Notes under the pieces: model-generated
Database searches by the model: none
Seen by the model: the letters and a program-made list of their open reading frames with translations, nothing else
What the model was told of the DNA's origin: nothing
DNA from: Iodobacter sp025352645
GTDB lineage: Bacteria; Pseudomonadota; Gammaproteobacteria; Burkholderiales; Chitinibacteraceae
Direction: 5' to 3'
NCBI RefSeq assembly: GCF_033446605.1
Contig: NZ_JAWQUO010000009.1
Location: 1 to 64,000 of the forward strand
Length of the DNA stretch: 64,000 nt
Program-made: the position numbers and the translations under genes
In this document: positions 37,014-45,955 of the stretch, in pieces
How positions within the stretch are numbered: position 1 is the stretch's first letter
Layout of the letters: the number at the start of each line of letters is the position of its first letter

Positions 37014-38327
37014 ATGCCTGCGCGTATTTATTGCTTCGTCTTGTTTGCTGCCCTTGCACTCACTGCCTGCGGCAATGATTTTAAGGATAGAAAATTGGAT
37101 AGTCTGGATAATATTAAAGCCAAGCTGGCATTTACTTGCGCTTATGAAAAAGATCATTTACCTGACTTACCTGCAGAGGCAGATATCTTATTTAAATACG
37201 CCCGATTTTTAGAGAAATACAATACCCAAAAACAAGATGAAGGTGTGTTTGCAGAAATTGAACGCCTTTACCGAATTGCTACGGCCAATGGCCATTATAA
37301 AGCCAGTATTAATTTACAAAACGGTATGATGCGCCGCTATTTACACGGCAGCTCCACCGAAATGGCCGACTGGGCAGAAGAACTAATTAAAGCTAATATC
37401 CCTGCTGGCTACTTCCTAATGGGGCTCTATATCAAAAATGGCAGCGCGGGGATTAAAAAAGATCCTGATCTAGCTTTGCGCTACTTCCGCAAAGCCGCTG
37501 ATTTAGGCAACCCAGATGCTCAGTATTATGTTGGGGATAAGCTGGCCCCAATTGATATTGCGCCGGATGTGGCTCGCCAAATGAGACAGTGTGCTGCGGA
37601 ACAGGGGCATGGAGAAGCGGCTATAGACTTAGGTATTAACCTGCAAGGCAACAAGCTCTTTCCTGAGGCACTTAAAGCGTTTCAGCTCGGAGTGTTAGCA
37701 GGAAATGATATATCTGCATTAAATTTAGAAAATGCATTTAAAGCCCCCCCCCCTAATGACCCACTATATCATTTAGCTCTTGAAAAAGACGATGAGCGGG
37801 CAAAACGCTATAAAGCCATTGGCGATATGTTGACCGCTTATGACTTTGCAAAGCCCAAAGTCCCCGAACTCGATCAAATCGTGCCATTGCCACCGGCCAA
37901 ACTGCCCAAGTGGGATGGCACATTCCAATGGCTGAAGGAATACCAGGCTAAAGTTGCTCCTGAAAAACCAAGCGATGAACTGATCGCTAAATTGGCTAAA
38001 GCCAAGGGGCTAGACCCTGCATCGGGCATGCCGCTGGCCCAGCTTAAAAAAGCAGAAGTTGCCCCTCTAGCTCCAGCCTCCATCACTACGCCAAGCCGCG
38101 TCGCCCTTGGCACTCTTTGCCACAACGGCTTACCTTGTCCAGAGGCCGGTCTGTGGGTTGGCTATTTTGAAGGGCAAAAATATAGCCACCTGCTCAGCAA
38201 AGGCCAGCTTATGCCCACCATTCCAGCATCAATTCCCCGCAGCAATAAACTGACCCAATGGCTAAAAGGCCCAGAAAAAATGGAGCTGGCTATGGAATGG
38301 CAATTGGAAAAATATACGGATGCATGA
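37014..38327 (+). CDS. Sel1-repeat lipoprotein, probable immunity protein (copy 4)
   Basis: 437 aa from 37014 (alternative overlapping start at 36978). Centre: GINLQGNKLFPEALKAFQLGVLAGND, closest to copy 5. A run of ten C (37744-37753) encodes the APPP segment in frame. The linker (ASITTPSRVALG) is shared with copy 2. It is intact. The poly-C run makes it liable to slipped-strand frameshifting. Confidence 0.82.
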   Translation: MPARIYCFVLFAALALTACGNDFKDRKLDSLDNIKAKLAFTCAYEKDHLPDLPAEADILFKYARFLEKYNTQKQDEGVFAEIERLYRIATANGHYKASINLQNGMMRRYLHGSSTEMADWAEELIKANIPAGYFLMGLYIKNGSAGIKKDPDLALRYFRKAADLGNPDAQYYVGDKLAPIDIAPDVARQMRQCAAEQGHGEAAIDLGINLQGNKLFPEALKAFQLGVLAGNDISALNLENAFKAPPPNDPLYHLALEKDDERAKRYKAIGDMLTAYDFAKPKVPELDQIVPLPPAKLPKWDGTFQWLKEYQAKVAPEKPSDELIAKLAKAKGLDPASGMPLAQLKKAEVAPLAPASITTPSRVALGTLCHNGLPCPEAGLWVGYFEGQKYSHLLSKGQLMPTIPASIPRSNKLTQWLKGPEKMELAMEWQLEKYTDA

Positions 38328-38355
38328 TTTCTTATGGAAGGCGAGAGTCAATAAA

Positions 38356-39670
38356 ATGCCTGCGCGTATTTATTGCTTCGTCTTGTTTGCTACCCTTGCA
38401 CTCACGGCCTGCGGCAATGATTTTAAGGATAGAAAATTGGATAGTCTGGATAATATTAAAGCCAAGCTGGCATTTACTTGCGCTTATGAAAAAGATCATT
38501 TACCTGACTTACCTGCAGAGGCAGATATCTTATTTAAATACGCCCGATTTTTAGAAAAATATAATACCCAAAAACAAGATGAAGGTGTGTTTGCAGAAAT
38601 TGAACGCCTTTACCGAATTGCTACGGCCAATGGCCATTATAAAGCCAGTATTAATTTACAAAACGGTATGATGCGCCGCTATTTACACGGCAGCTCCACC
38701 GAAATGGCCGACTGGGCAGAAGAACTAATTAAAGCTAATATCCCTGCTGGCTACTTCCTAATGGGGCTCTATATCAAAAATGGCAGCGCGGGGATTAAAA
38801 AAGATCCTGAGCTGGCTTTGCGCTATTTCCGCAAGGCGGCTGATTTAGGCAACCCAGATGCACAATATTATGTTGGGGACAAACTGGCCCCTATTGATAT
38901 TGCACCAGATGTCGCCCGTCAAATGCGACAGTGTGCTGCGGAGCAGGGGCATGGGAAAGCTGCTACAGATTTAGGTATTAACTTGAAAGGTAACGGGGTA
39001 TTTCCGGGGGCACTTAAAGCTTTTCAGCTTGGTGTGTTGGCAGGAAATGACATATCTGCATCAACATTAGAAAATGCCTTTAATGCCCCCCCCCCCTGAT
39101 GACCCATTGGATTATCTAGCCCTTGAAAAAGACGATGAGCGCGCAAAGCGCTATAAAGCCATTGGCGATATGTTGACCGCTTATGACTTTGCAAAGCCCA
39201 AAGTCCCCGAACTAGACCAAATAGTACCCTTGCCACCGGCTAAGCTGCCTAAATGGGATGGCACATTCCAATGGCTTAAAGAATACCAAGCTAAAGTCGC
39301 CCCTGAAAAACCGAGTAATGAGCTGATCGCCAAACTGGCTAAAGCCAAGGGCCTAGACCCCGCATCGGGCATGCCACTGGCCCTGCTTAAAAAGGCTGAA
39401 GTTGCCCCTCCCGCCCCAGCCATCGTTGCATCCCCAAGCCGCATTGCCCTTGGCACCCTCTGCCACAACGGCTTACCTTGCCCAGAGGCCGGTCTGTGGG
39501 TTGGCTATTTTGAAGGGCAAAAATATAGCCACCTGCTCAGCAAAGGCCAGCTTATGCCCACCATTCCAGCATCAATTCCCCGCAGCAATAAACTGGCCCA
39601 ATGGCTAAAAGGCCCAGAAAAAATGGAACTGGCTATGGAATGGCAATTGGAAAAATATACCGATGCATGA
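38356..39670 (+). pseudogene. Sel1-repeat lipoprotein copy 5, split by a +1 frameshift in a poly-C run
   Basis: The first part (38356-39099) reads as a normal lipoprotein with Sel1 repeats up to APPP-stop. The second part (frame open from 39074 to 39670) carries the rest of the protein to the usual ...KYTDA end. The break is in a run of eleven C (39086-39096); copy 4 has ten at the same place. Removing one C restores a 437-aa protein. This may be a phase-variable OFF state, a decayed gene or a base-calling error in a homopolymer. Confidence 0.8.
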
Positions 39671-39806
39671 TTTATTATGGAAGGCGAGAGTCAATAAAAT
39701 ACCTGCGCGTATTTATTGCTTAATCCTGTTTTCTACCCTTGCACTCACGGCCTGCGGCAATGATTTTAAGGATAGAAAATTGGATAGTCTGGATTATGTC
39801 AGATAA
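39663..39806 (+). pseudogene. Truncated sixth copy of the immunity lipoprotein gene
   Basis: About 130 bp match the 5' end of copies 2-5 (signal peptide, lipobox LALTACG, NDFKDRKLDSLD) and then stop abruptly near 39792. The usual lipoprotein start codon is ATA (39699) instead of ATG. Only the overlapping ATG at 39663 could give a 47-residue product. It marks the right recombination boundary of the array. Confidence 0.75.
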
Positions 39807-39839
39807 AAATAGCCCACCAGTATAAGCGGGCCATTTTTT
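39805..39839. terminator. Bidirectional terminator between the immunity array and the GDPD gene
   Basis: Stem AAAAATAGCCC / GGGCCATTTTTT with a short loop, A- and T-rich flanks, between convergent units. Confidence 0.75.
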
Positions 39840-39850
39840 AACTCAAAGAA

Positions 39851-41068
39851 TTAACGGCCCATTTCTTTTAAATACTCGCTACGCGCAGCAATCGCGGTGT
39901 CAGCAAAATCACTGAATACGCCGTCTAATCCCAAGCGGAAGAAGGCTTTGTATTCAGCTTTTGGATCGTTTTTAAAGTCTGCCGGAATGCGGCGCTTTTC
40001 ATTGCGGAAGGTATAAGCGTGTACAAACAAGCCTGCCTTATGCGCATCGCTAATCAAGCTTGTTGGAGCCATGCTGGTGGCATCGGCGTAATTAACTTTA
40101 CCGTCGCCATTTAAATCCAGCTGCTTGCCATCTGCGCCAAACGTACCTTTGACGGGGATAATATAAGGCTTCCATGGGCCGATGCCATCGGCGTAGGTTT
40201 TGATTTCTGCAAGGCCCGCTGGGGTTACCATTTCGCTAAAGAAACGGCTAGTCTGCCCTGCCAAAGTCCAATCATAAGGGCGATCAGACGGCAATGCGTA
40301 AGTCAGCTTACCAGTTTTCATATCCACATCATCGGCATCAATTAGCTGAATCAGCTTGGTATTCAAACCTTTAGCCTTCAGGTATTTAAGGCTGCTTGGT
40401 TCAAAGCTTTGCACAAACACCGGTGCTGTTTTGCTATTCCAGCCGGCCTTATTCAAGATTTCAATCAGCTTATCTTCAAGAGGCAAACCCAAGGCTCGGT
40501 GGTAGCTTGGGTTTTTGGTTTCAGGATAAACCGCAACCGTGCGTGTAGCGCTTGATTTTGCTTTGGCCAAATCAATAATTTCTTGGAAAGTAACGATCTT
40601 ATATTTGCCGTTAAATTCTTGCGGGCGCTCTGCGTCAGTGGAAATACCCCCCAAAGTTTTAATTTCTTTTAAGGTGAAATCACTTGCAAACCAGCCTGTT
40701 TGCTCTTCGCCATCCACTAATCTGGTTTTTTTGCGATCGGCAAACTCAGGGTGTGTAGCCACATCGGTGCTGGTGCCAAGATTGGGATCATGGCGAGCAA
40801 TCAATTCACCATCCTTAGTGGAAATTAAATCAGGCTCAATTGCATCAGCCCCCAGCTCAATTGCCTTAACATAAGCCTCGTAGGTTTCTTCTGGCAAATA
40901 ACCTGAAGCACCACGATGCGCTACAACCAAAGGCTGCTGACCATCCAGCGTTAATAACGCAGGCTTAGTGGACTCTGGCGTGGTGACATCATCACCACTA
41001 CAAGCGCTCAGCGCCAATGCAATACTACAAACTAGGATTGAAGGCTTAAACATGGCATTGGTCTGCAT
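39851..41068 (-). CDS. glpQ: Glycerophosphodiester phosphodiesterase (GlpQ-like lipoprotein)
   Basis: 405-aa enzyme hydrolysing glycerophosphodiesters to glycerol-3-phosphate and alcohol. It has an N-terminal lipoprotein signal (ALALSAC). The GDPD domain begins VVAHRGASGYLPEETYEAY, with the catalytic HR and the EPD...HDP metal/catalytic set (about residues 97-115). The C-terminus has LGLDGVFSDF. A DLNGDGKVNYADA segment looks like a Ca-binding loop. Starts at 41068 or 41053 are both possible and neither has a good SD. It is next to a phospholipase effector island but on the opposite strand behind a terminator, so it is probably unrelated. Confidence 0.88.
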   Translation of the reverse strand: MQTNAMFKPSILVCSIALALSACSGDDVTTPESTKPALLTLDGQQPLVVAHRGASGYLPEETYEAYVKAIELGADAIEPDLISTKDGELIARHDPNLGTSTDVATHPEFADRKKTRLVDGEEQTGWFASDFTLKEIKTLGGISTDAERPQEFNGKYKIVTFQEIIDLAKAKSSATRTVAVYPETKNPSYHRALGLPLEDKLIEILNKAGWNSKTAPVFVQSFEPSSLKYLKAKGLNTKLIQLIDADDVDMKTGKLTYALPSDRPYDWTLAGQTSRFFSEMVTPAGLAEIKTYADGIGPWKPYIIPVKGTFGADGKQLDLNGDGKVNYADATSMAPTSLISDAHKAGLFVHAYTFRNEKRRIPADFKNDPKAEYKAFFRLGLDGVFSDFADTAIAARSEYLKEMGR

Positions 41069-41228
41069 AAAAGGATAAAACCCCTATTTTAGAAAAATTA
41101 CATTACCCAAATAAGTCACTCACATGACATCTAGATGAATTTCCATAGCCTACGTTTCATAATACCTGCAATCAATTCGTCACATGCACAAGGCATGCTA
41201 CCTATCTTATTCAATCAACATCGCGGCT

Positions 41229-42245
41229 ATGGTCACAAATTTGGGTGCAAGCTATGGGTCCGATCACAGTGGAATAATTTGTGGCTATCTATTTTTGCCA
41301 GGCTTGCCCGGCCAGCAAATTGAATCGGCTCAAATCAAACAATGGCTGGCCACACCTTTTGAGCCCACATCGGAGGAGTTTTTATGGTTGCATTTCAATC
41401 TATCTAATACCGCCGCAGAGAAATGGCTAAAAGCCAATTTAACGCTACCAGAGCAGTTTTTTGAGGCATTACACGAAGGCTCTCAATCTACCCGTATTGA
41501 ATACGCCGAACATGCCTTAATTGGCGTGGTGAATGATGTGCTATTTGATTTTGCCTTTAATCCATCCGATACCGCCACACTGTGGATGAGTGCTGATCGG
41601 CATGTATTAATTAGCGCCCGCAGTAAGCCATTACGCTCTATTGATAAGCTTCGGGCACAGGTTCGCGCTGGAGAGTTGTATCGATCACCCATTGATTTAA
41701 TGGTAAATCTATTACGTGATCAGGCCGATGTATTAAGCCAAATCGTGCGTGAAGCCATTACTAAAGTCGATAAGGAAGAAGATAAACTACTCACCAATCG
41801 GCCCAATATTAAGCTGGCCGATTTAGGCGCATTACGCCGCGTTTTAGTCAGGCTTTGCCGCCTACTCGCCCCAGAGCCTGCCGCCTTATTCCGGCTATTA
41901 AACCGGCCCCCAGAATGGATAAGCGCGCACGATATTCAAGATTTACGCCAATCTACCGAAGAATTTTCCGCCGTTTTAAGCGATATCTCAGCGCTAGTAG
42001 AGCGCATCAAGCTATTACAAGAAGAAGTGGCCGCCAAAGTAAACGAGCAAACTAATCGCAGTATTTATATTCTTACCGTGGTCACGGTTTTAGCCTTACC
42101 CGTGAATATCATTGCCGGTTTTATGGGCATGAATGTGGGGGGGATTCCACTGGCGCAACACCCTCATGGCTTCTGGATTATTCTGGGGTTTACCTTTGTT
42201 TTTCTAGCACTCGCAGCGGCTTGGGCGTTTCGAAAAAGAGATTAA
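41229..42245 (+). CDS. zntB: CorA-family divalent-metal transporter, ZntB-like
   Basis: About 338 aa (start at 41229; 41184 would add 15 residues). A large cytoplasmic N-terminal domain with a long helix (about 140-285) is followed by two C-terminal membrane helices separated by the GMN signature (GFMGMNVGGIP). This fits ZntB, a zinc transporter of the CorA family. The N-terminal WLHFNLSN block is typical of ZntB. No neighbour suggests co-regulation. Confidence 0.86.
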   Translation: MVTNLGASYGSDHSGIICGYLFLPGLPGQQIESAQIKQWLATPFEPTSEEFLWLHFNLSNTAAEKWLKANLTLPEQFFEALHEGSQSTRIEYAEHALIGVVNDVLFDFAFNPSDTATLWMSADRHVLISARSKPLRSIDKLRAQVRAGELYRSPIDLMVNLLRDQADVLSQIVREAITKVDKEEDKLLTNRPNIKLADLGALRRVLVRLCRLLAPEPAALFRLLNRPPEWISAHDIQDLRQSTEEFSAVLSDISALVERIKLLQEEVAAKVNEQTNRSIYILTVVTVLALPVNIIAGFMGMNVGGIPLAQHPHGFWIILGFTFVFLALAAAWAFRKRD

Positions 42246-42249
42246 ACCA

Positions 42250-44199
42250 TCAGAATCCACCGGTTAATGAAGGCAGATTATTCTCGCCAATCAAAGGGGG
42301 CAACACCTTTAGCACTGCGCTGACGCGGGCGCTGGTGTACACACCCTTAGCCGCTTGCTGGGCTTCGATTACCGTATGGCCTGCCCCAACTAAAGTCACT
42401 TCGCCGGTGCTTTCTTCAACCATTGCTACTTCAGGGTGGCTACTGGTATAGCGCAGCGGGCCTTGGCTATTGCTTTGAGGAGGACTAATTATAAATGGCT
42501 CATCGCCCAGTATTTTGCTATCTAATTCAAAACCAGCCAGCGTTGCCGCAGGCAAAACGGCTCGTTGCTGCGGGCTAAACTCAACATCCAGCGCGTTTAA
42601 TCCAGCCAGCTGATCAAGCGACAAAGCCATCAGTTGAGCGGGGCTAAGCATCAGCACCAAGGGTGGTGCCAAACCGGCCAGTTGCTCAATGCTAAGCGTG
42701 GGCAGCGCGGAAAACACCGCCAGCTGCACCGGTAATAAAGCACCGAGATGCAATGGGCTGAGCACCCGCAGTTGCTCAGCATTAAACAGCGCTAGCTCGC
42801 TGGCAGGCACACGGGAAAATTGCTGCGGAGACATATTTTGTACGCCGGTTGGCGTTGGAAAATTTAATCGTCTGGCCGAAACCAGCTCGATCGCGCCACC
42901 CAACTCAGGCTTTGCTTTTTTCAATACCACTTCAATTTGCAATATCGCGCCATCACTTTGCTGCACGTCAAAAATATAGGTACCCGCTTGCCTGAAATTC
43001 CTGAGCATCAGCCTTAAAGCGCCATCATTGATTAACCACAATATATTGTCTGATGAATTAGCTAGCAGCACAGTTGCGGTTTGCAGGGAAATAACCGCTT
43101 CAATCGGCATTAGCAAACGTAATTGAATAAACTGACGATTACTTGCATCAATATATAAACCCGATTTATCCCCAGCTTGAGCAGAATAACTTTGCTCTGG
43201 CGCAGACAGTGTGGGCAAATAGCCAGGACGTTTAGTCAGCTCTTTTAACACGGATGGCAAGGGCTTTGCTTCCAACCCATACTGCATGCATGAGGTGTTT
43301 TTAACACCACCACCGCTCAGTGGAATGGCATAACGCAGTACAACGCTGCCATTTTCTTGCTCAAGCGCACGGCTGGCATTGAGGCTCCATGCATCGTTGG
43401 CAATCCTAACATTAAATAAATGGCTGTTTTCGCCGCCATTATAAGCGCCGGTTAGACGCAGGCAATTGCTAAAGTATTGGCTGTATTGTACTAAAGTGCT
43501 ACGGGCTGTTTCACCAAAAGACATGCCCCTCAGCTCTTTTTCACGCTGGTAGGCTAAGCCAAAATCCAGCTTGCCATTATGAATAGGCGAAAGGCTTAGA
43601 TTGTAAATGGCCCCCTGCCGCTTGCCTGTCGCCATTCGGGAATCAAAATACATCCCACCTGTGTTCTCTGAGGCAATAGATTCGTTTTCTAGTTTTGGAT
43701 CTGCGGCATATACCGTAACCCCCAGCTCAGAAAAAAAGCTGCCATAACTGCTACCTTTTTTAAGGCTCAGTAGATAATTATTCTGCCGCATTCTTGGCGA
43801 GTTGAAAGCAGTATCTAATTCATTTTGCGCTTGCTGCTGCCCAGCAGATAGCCGCAAGCGTAAGTGATCTGGCGCACTAAATACCCCCGTTAACAAGGCA
43901 TTTTGAAAGCGCTCGCTTACTTCAAAATTTGCCCCAAGCGCAAAGTAATCACTTAAGGCAAAGCCAGCATCAAAATTAAATGCCGTTTTATTACTTGCCG
44001 AATAATCTACCGAAGCAATCAATTGCTCCGTTGCCGTCTCAAACCCCAAGCTCGCCCCATCGTACGCCCAGTTAATTTTTCCCAGCGCCCTATCCTGCGA
44101 TTCTGGCAAATCAGGCAATGCTCCTTCAGCAGCGTGCAATAGCGTGCTGCTGAATAAGCTCAGGACAATGATTTTTTGATAGGTGAGGGAGAAATCCAC
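42250..44199 (-). CDS. Secreted protein with outer-membrane-barrel-like N-terminus, LSPxQL repeats and BIG2-like domain (unknown)
   Basis: 649 aa from a GTG start (44199), with a cleavable signal (about 1-24, ending LLHA-AEG). Residues about 35-300 alternate hydrophobic and polar strands with many aromatic residues, as in an outer-membrane barrel. About 300-430 is a globular segment with a Cys. About 440-560 carries degenerate 12-to-17-residue repeats of the form 'LSPxQLxxL/LxxxQLAGL'. About 565-640 resembles a bacterial Ig-like (BIG2) domain (SSHPEVAMVEESTGEVTLVGAG). I do not recognise the family. It may be a surface-exposed or barrel-anchored protein; no function is claimed. Confidence 0.7.
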   Translation of the reverse strand: MDFSLTYQKIIVLSLFSSTLLHAAEGALPDLPESQDRALGKINWAYDGASLGFETATEQLIASVDYSASNKTAFNFDAGFALSDYFALGANFEVSERFQNALLTGVFSAPDHLRLRLSAGQQQAQNELDTAFNSPRMRQNNYLLSLKKGSSYGSFFSELGVTVYAADPKLENESIASENTGGMYFDSRMATGKRQGAIYNLSLSPIHNGKLDFGLAYQREKELRGMSFGETARSTLVQYSQYFSNCLRLTGAYNGGENSHLFNVRIANDAWSLNASRALEQENGSVVLRYAIPLSGGGVKNTSCMQYGLEAKPLPSVLKELTKRPGYLPTLSAPEQSYSAQAGDKSGLYIDASNRQFIQLRLLMPIEAVISLQTATVLLANSSDNILWLINDGALRLMLRNFRQAGTYIFDVQQSDGAILQIEVVLKKAKPELGGAIELVSARRLNFPTPTGVQNMSPQQFSRVPASELALFNAEQLRVLSPLHLGALLPVQLAVFSALPTLSIEQLAGLAPPLVLMLSPAQLMALSLDQLAGLNALDVEFSPQQRAVLPAATLAGFELDSKILGDEPFIISPPQSNSQGPLRYTSSHPEVAMVEESTGEVTLVGAGHTVIEAQQAAKGVYTSARVSAVLKVLPPLIGENNLPSLTGGF

Positions 44200-44307
44200 G
44201 AGCGCCTAAACCGATGCTTCAAGATGGGTACAACATAAGCATTCCGCGCTGGGTTGTCATGGTAAAAGTACAAGGCCGCCACAAACTAGCGGCCATGCAG
44301 GTCGTCC

Positions 44308-45033
44308 TCACGCCATCTGTAGTTTCCCCATGCCTAACGTTTCGGTGGTTTTTATTGGCTCACCCAGCAAGTGTTTAACAATCCTCGCGGGATTGCCGGT
44401 GACCACACAAAACGCCGGTACATCTTCGCTCACCACCGCCTGTGTGCCCACCACCGCGCCTTCACCAATGGTTACACCTTTAAGAATAGTTGCCCCAGCA
44501 CCTATCCACGCGCCATTGCCAATTCGCACCGGAGCAGAGCGGATTCGGCTGGCCTCGCCCGCTTGGCCTCGGCCTAATAAAGGGTGACCACTGCTATCCA
44601 TAATGGTGACCATAGGCCCAAAAATAACGTCATTACCGATCTCTACTTTTTGATAAGCCAAAATAGCTACGCCCTGCAAAACCACGCGATCACCAATCTG
44701 AATCTGCCCAACTGGCCCGTCATTAATTTGCACCGTGCTTAATTTCACCGGCTGATTATGAAACGCTGGGATATTTCCAGATTCGATATAGCACTGGCTA
44801 CCAATGCTGATGCTGCCAGCAAACAATGCCGCATCTATTTCGCTTTCAATCAGGCCCGCATCTAATAACTCAGCATCAATAACGCGGGTATAAGCAAGCC
44901 TAGGTGTGCCAGAAAAAAAACTACTTAAGCCAATATTGACCTGATGCGCAAGCAAGCGCTTTGGCACATCCTGCGCAGGGCTTCCGGCCAGCTCCGGCGG
45001 GATAAGATAGATGTTCTGATATTGGCAAGGCAT
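44308..45033 (-). CDS. Left-handed beta-helix (hexapeptide-repeat) acyltransferase
   Basis: 241-aa protein starting at 45033, where GAGGAGG lies 7 nt upstream. The C-terminal half shows hexapeptide repeats (IGNDVIFGPMVTIMDSSGHP, IGNGAWIGAGATILKGVTIG) ending in AVVGTQAVVSEDVPAFCVVTGNPARIVK, the signature of O-acetyltransferases. The His in SSGHP is the likely catalytic base. The N-terminal third is unassigned. The ATG lies 1 bp after the stop of the upstream glycosyltransferase, so the two are coupled and probably modify the same glycan. Confidence 0.82.
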   Translation of the reverse strand: MPCQYQNIYLIPPELAGSPAQDVPKRLLAHQVNIGLSSFFSGTPRLAYTRVIDAELLDAGLIESEIDAALFAGSISIGSQCYIESGNIPAFHNQPVKLSTVQINDGPVGQIQIGDRVVLQGVAILAYQKVEIGNDVIFGPMVTIMDSSGHPLLGRGQAGEASRIRSAPVRIGNGAWIGAGATILKGVTIGEGAVVGTQAVVSEDVPAFCVVTGNPARIVKHLLGEPIKTTETLGMGKLQMA

Positions 45034-45034
45034 A

Positions 45035-45955
45035 TCATGCCTCCTCAGTTTCAAGAGCTAAGGCGCGCTTAGATTTTTGTACTGTGTGATCACGGTATAT
45101 TTTGATCACTTTATTTAATGAATACTTAGCGTCATTCAAATCTTTGCCATAAAAGCTGGTCGACCATAAATGATATTTTTTATGGATGCGCAATGCCGCG
45201 ATTTCCGATTGATCTTTTTGATCGTCCACTTCTTTCTTATGTGGCCAGTGGAAAGACACAGCCTCTCTTTCCATGGAAAACTGATTATTATTCAGATGTA
45301 AACGCACACCTAAATCAACGTCTTCACCACCCCAGCTATTAAATGATTCATCAAATAAACCCGCTTTTAATAGCTGCTCACGCTCTGCCGAGGCGTGGCA
45401 AGTCCAAAAAATATCAAATGGAGCAGGCCAGTTGCTGATGTTTTCACCCAGCTCATCATATTGCTGCTGGCGCACATCGTGGGCCCCCATCTCTGCCAAG
45501 CGGCGAATGGTTGCATCAGGCGTATGAGAATCTATTTGCGCAGACATCTCGGCCAACAGGCTGTTATCCACCTCAAAGCCATAAACATAACCAATAATTA
45601 CCACCGGAAACTCTGATTGACTATGCACATTGGCATGTACTTCTAAGGTTTTACTGCCCAATAAAACGCCGGTATCAATAAAGACAATGTATTTGCCTTC
45701 CGCAATGGACGTGCCAATATTGCGCGCCTTACCTGCCCGAAAGCCTTTGTCTTCCTGCCAGAAGTATTTGATATTAAGCCGCTCAGCAAACGATTGCACC
45801 AGCTGCTCGCTGGCGTCTGTGCTGCCATCATCTACAACAATCACCTCAAACAGCTGCTTATCCAACGTTTGTAGCGCCAAAGATTCTAGGGTATAGCGCA
45901 AAAGATCGGCTCGATTGTAAGTGGGAATCACAACACTGATCTGCAAATTAGACAT
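45035..45955 (-). CDS. Family 2 glycosyltransferase
   Basis: 306-aa GT-A enzyme. N-terminal SVVIPTYNRADLLRYTLESL, nucleotide-binding VVDDGSTD (about 41-48) and the metal-binding D in FIDTG are present. The C-terminal NSWGGEDVDLGVRL block (about 205-218) is the GT7-like acceptor/galactosyltransferase motif seen in chondroitin-polymerase-type GT2 enzymes. It transfers a sugar from a nucleotide donor, with donor and acceptor unknown. First gene of a two-gene unit with the acetyltransferase. Confidence 0.87.
   Translation of the reverse strand: MSNLQISVVIPTYNRADLLRYTLESLALQTLDKQLFEVIVVDDGSTDASEQLVQSFAERLNIKYFWQEDKGFRAGKARNIGTSIAEGKYIVFIDTGVLLGSKTLEVHANVHSQSEFPVVIIGYVYGFEVDNSLLAEMSAQIDSHTPDATIRRLAEMGAHDVRQQQYDELGENISNWPAPFDIFWTCHASAEREQLLKAGLFDESFNSWGGEDVDLGVRLHLNNNQFSMEREAVSFHWPHKKEVDDQKDQSEIAALRIHKKYHLWSTSFYGKDLNDAKYSLNKVIKIYRDHTVQKSKRALALETEEA

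Larger units (their letters stand above)
34294..39792 (+). repeat. Tandem array of four 1342-bp units plus partial fifth unit
   Basis: Equivalent ATGCATGA overlap points fall at 34294, 35636, 36978, 38320 and 39663: spacings of 1342, 1342, 1342 and 1343 bp. The extra base in the last unit is the additional C of copy 5. Unit ends are nearly identical at nucleotide level, while a block of roughly 200 bp in each centre differs. Confidence 0.9.

Noticed and set aside
34294..39806. Regular long repeats considered as a CRISPR array
   Set aside because: The units are 1342 bp and encode lipoproteins; no 25-40 bp repeats with unique spacers.
39851..41068. GDPD gene as part of the T6SS effector island
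   Set aside because: It is on the opposite strand, behind a bidirectional terminator, and has a lipoprotein signal typical of ordinary GlpQ enzymes.
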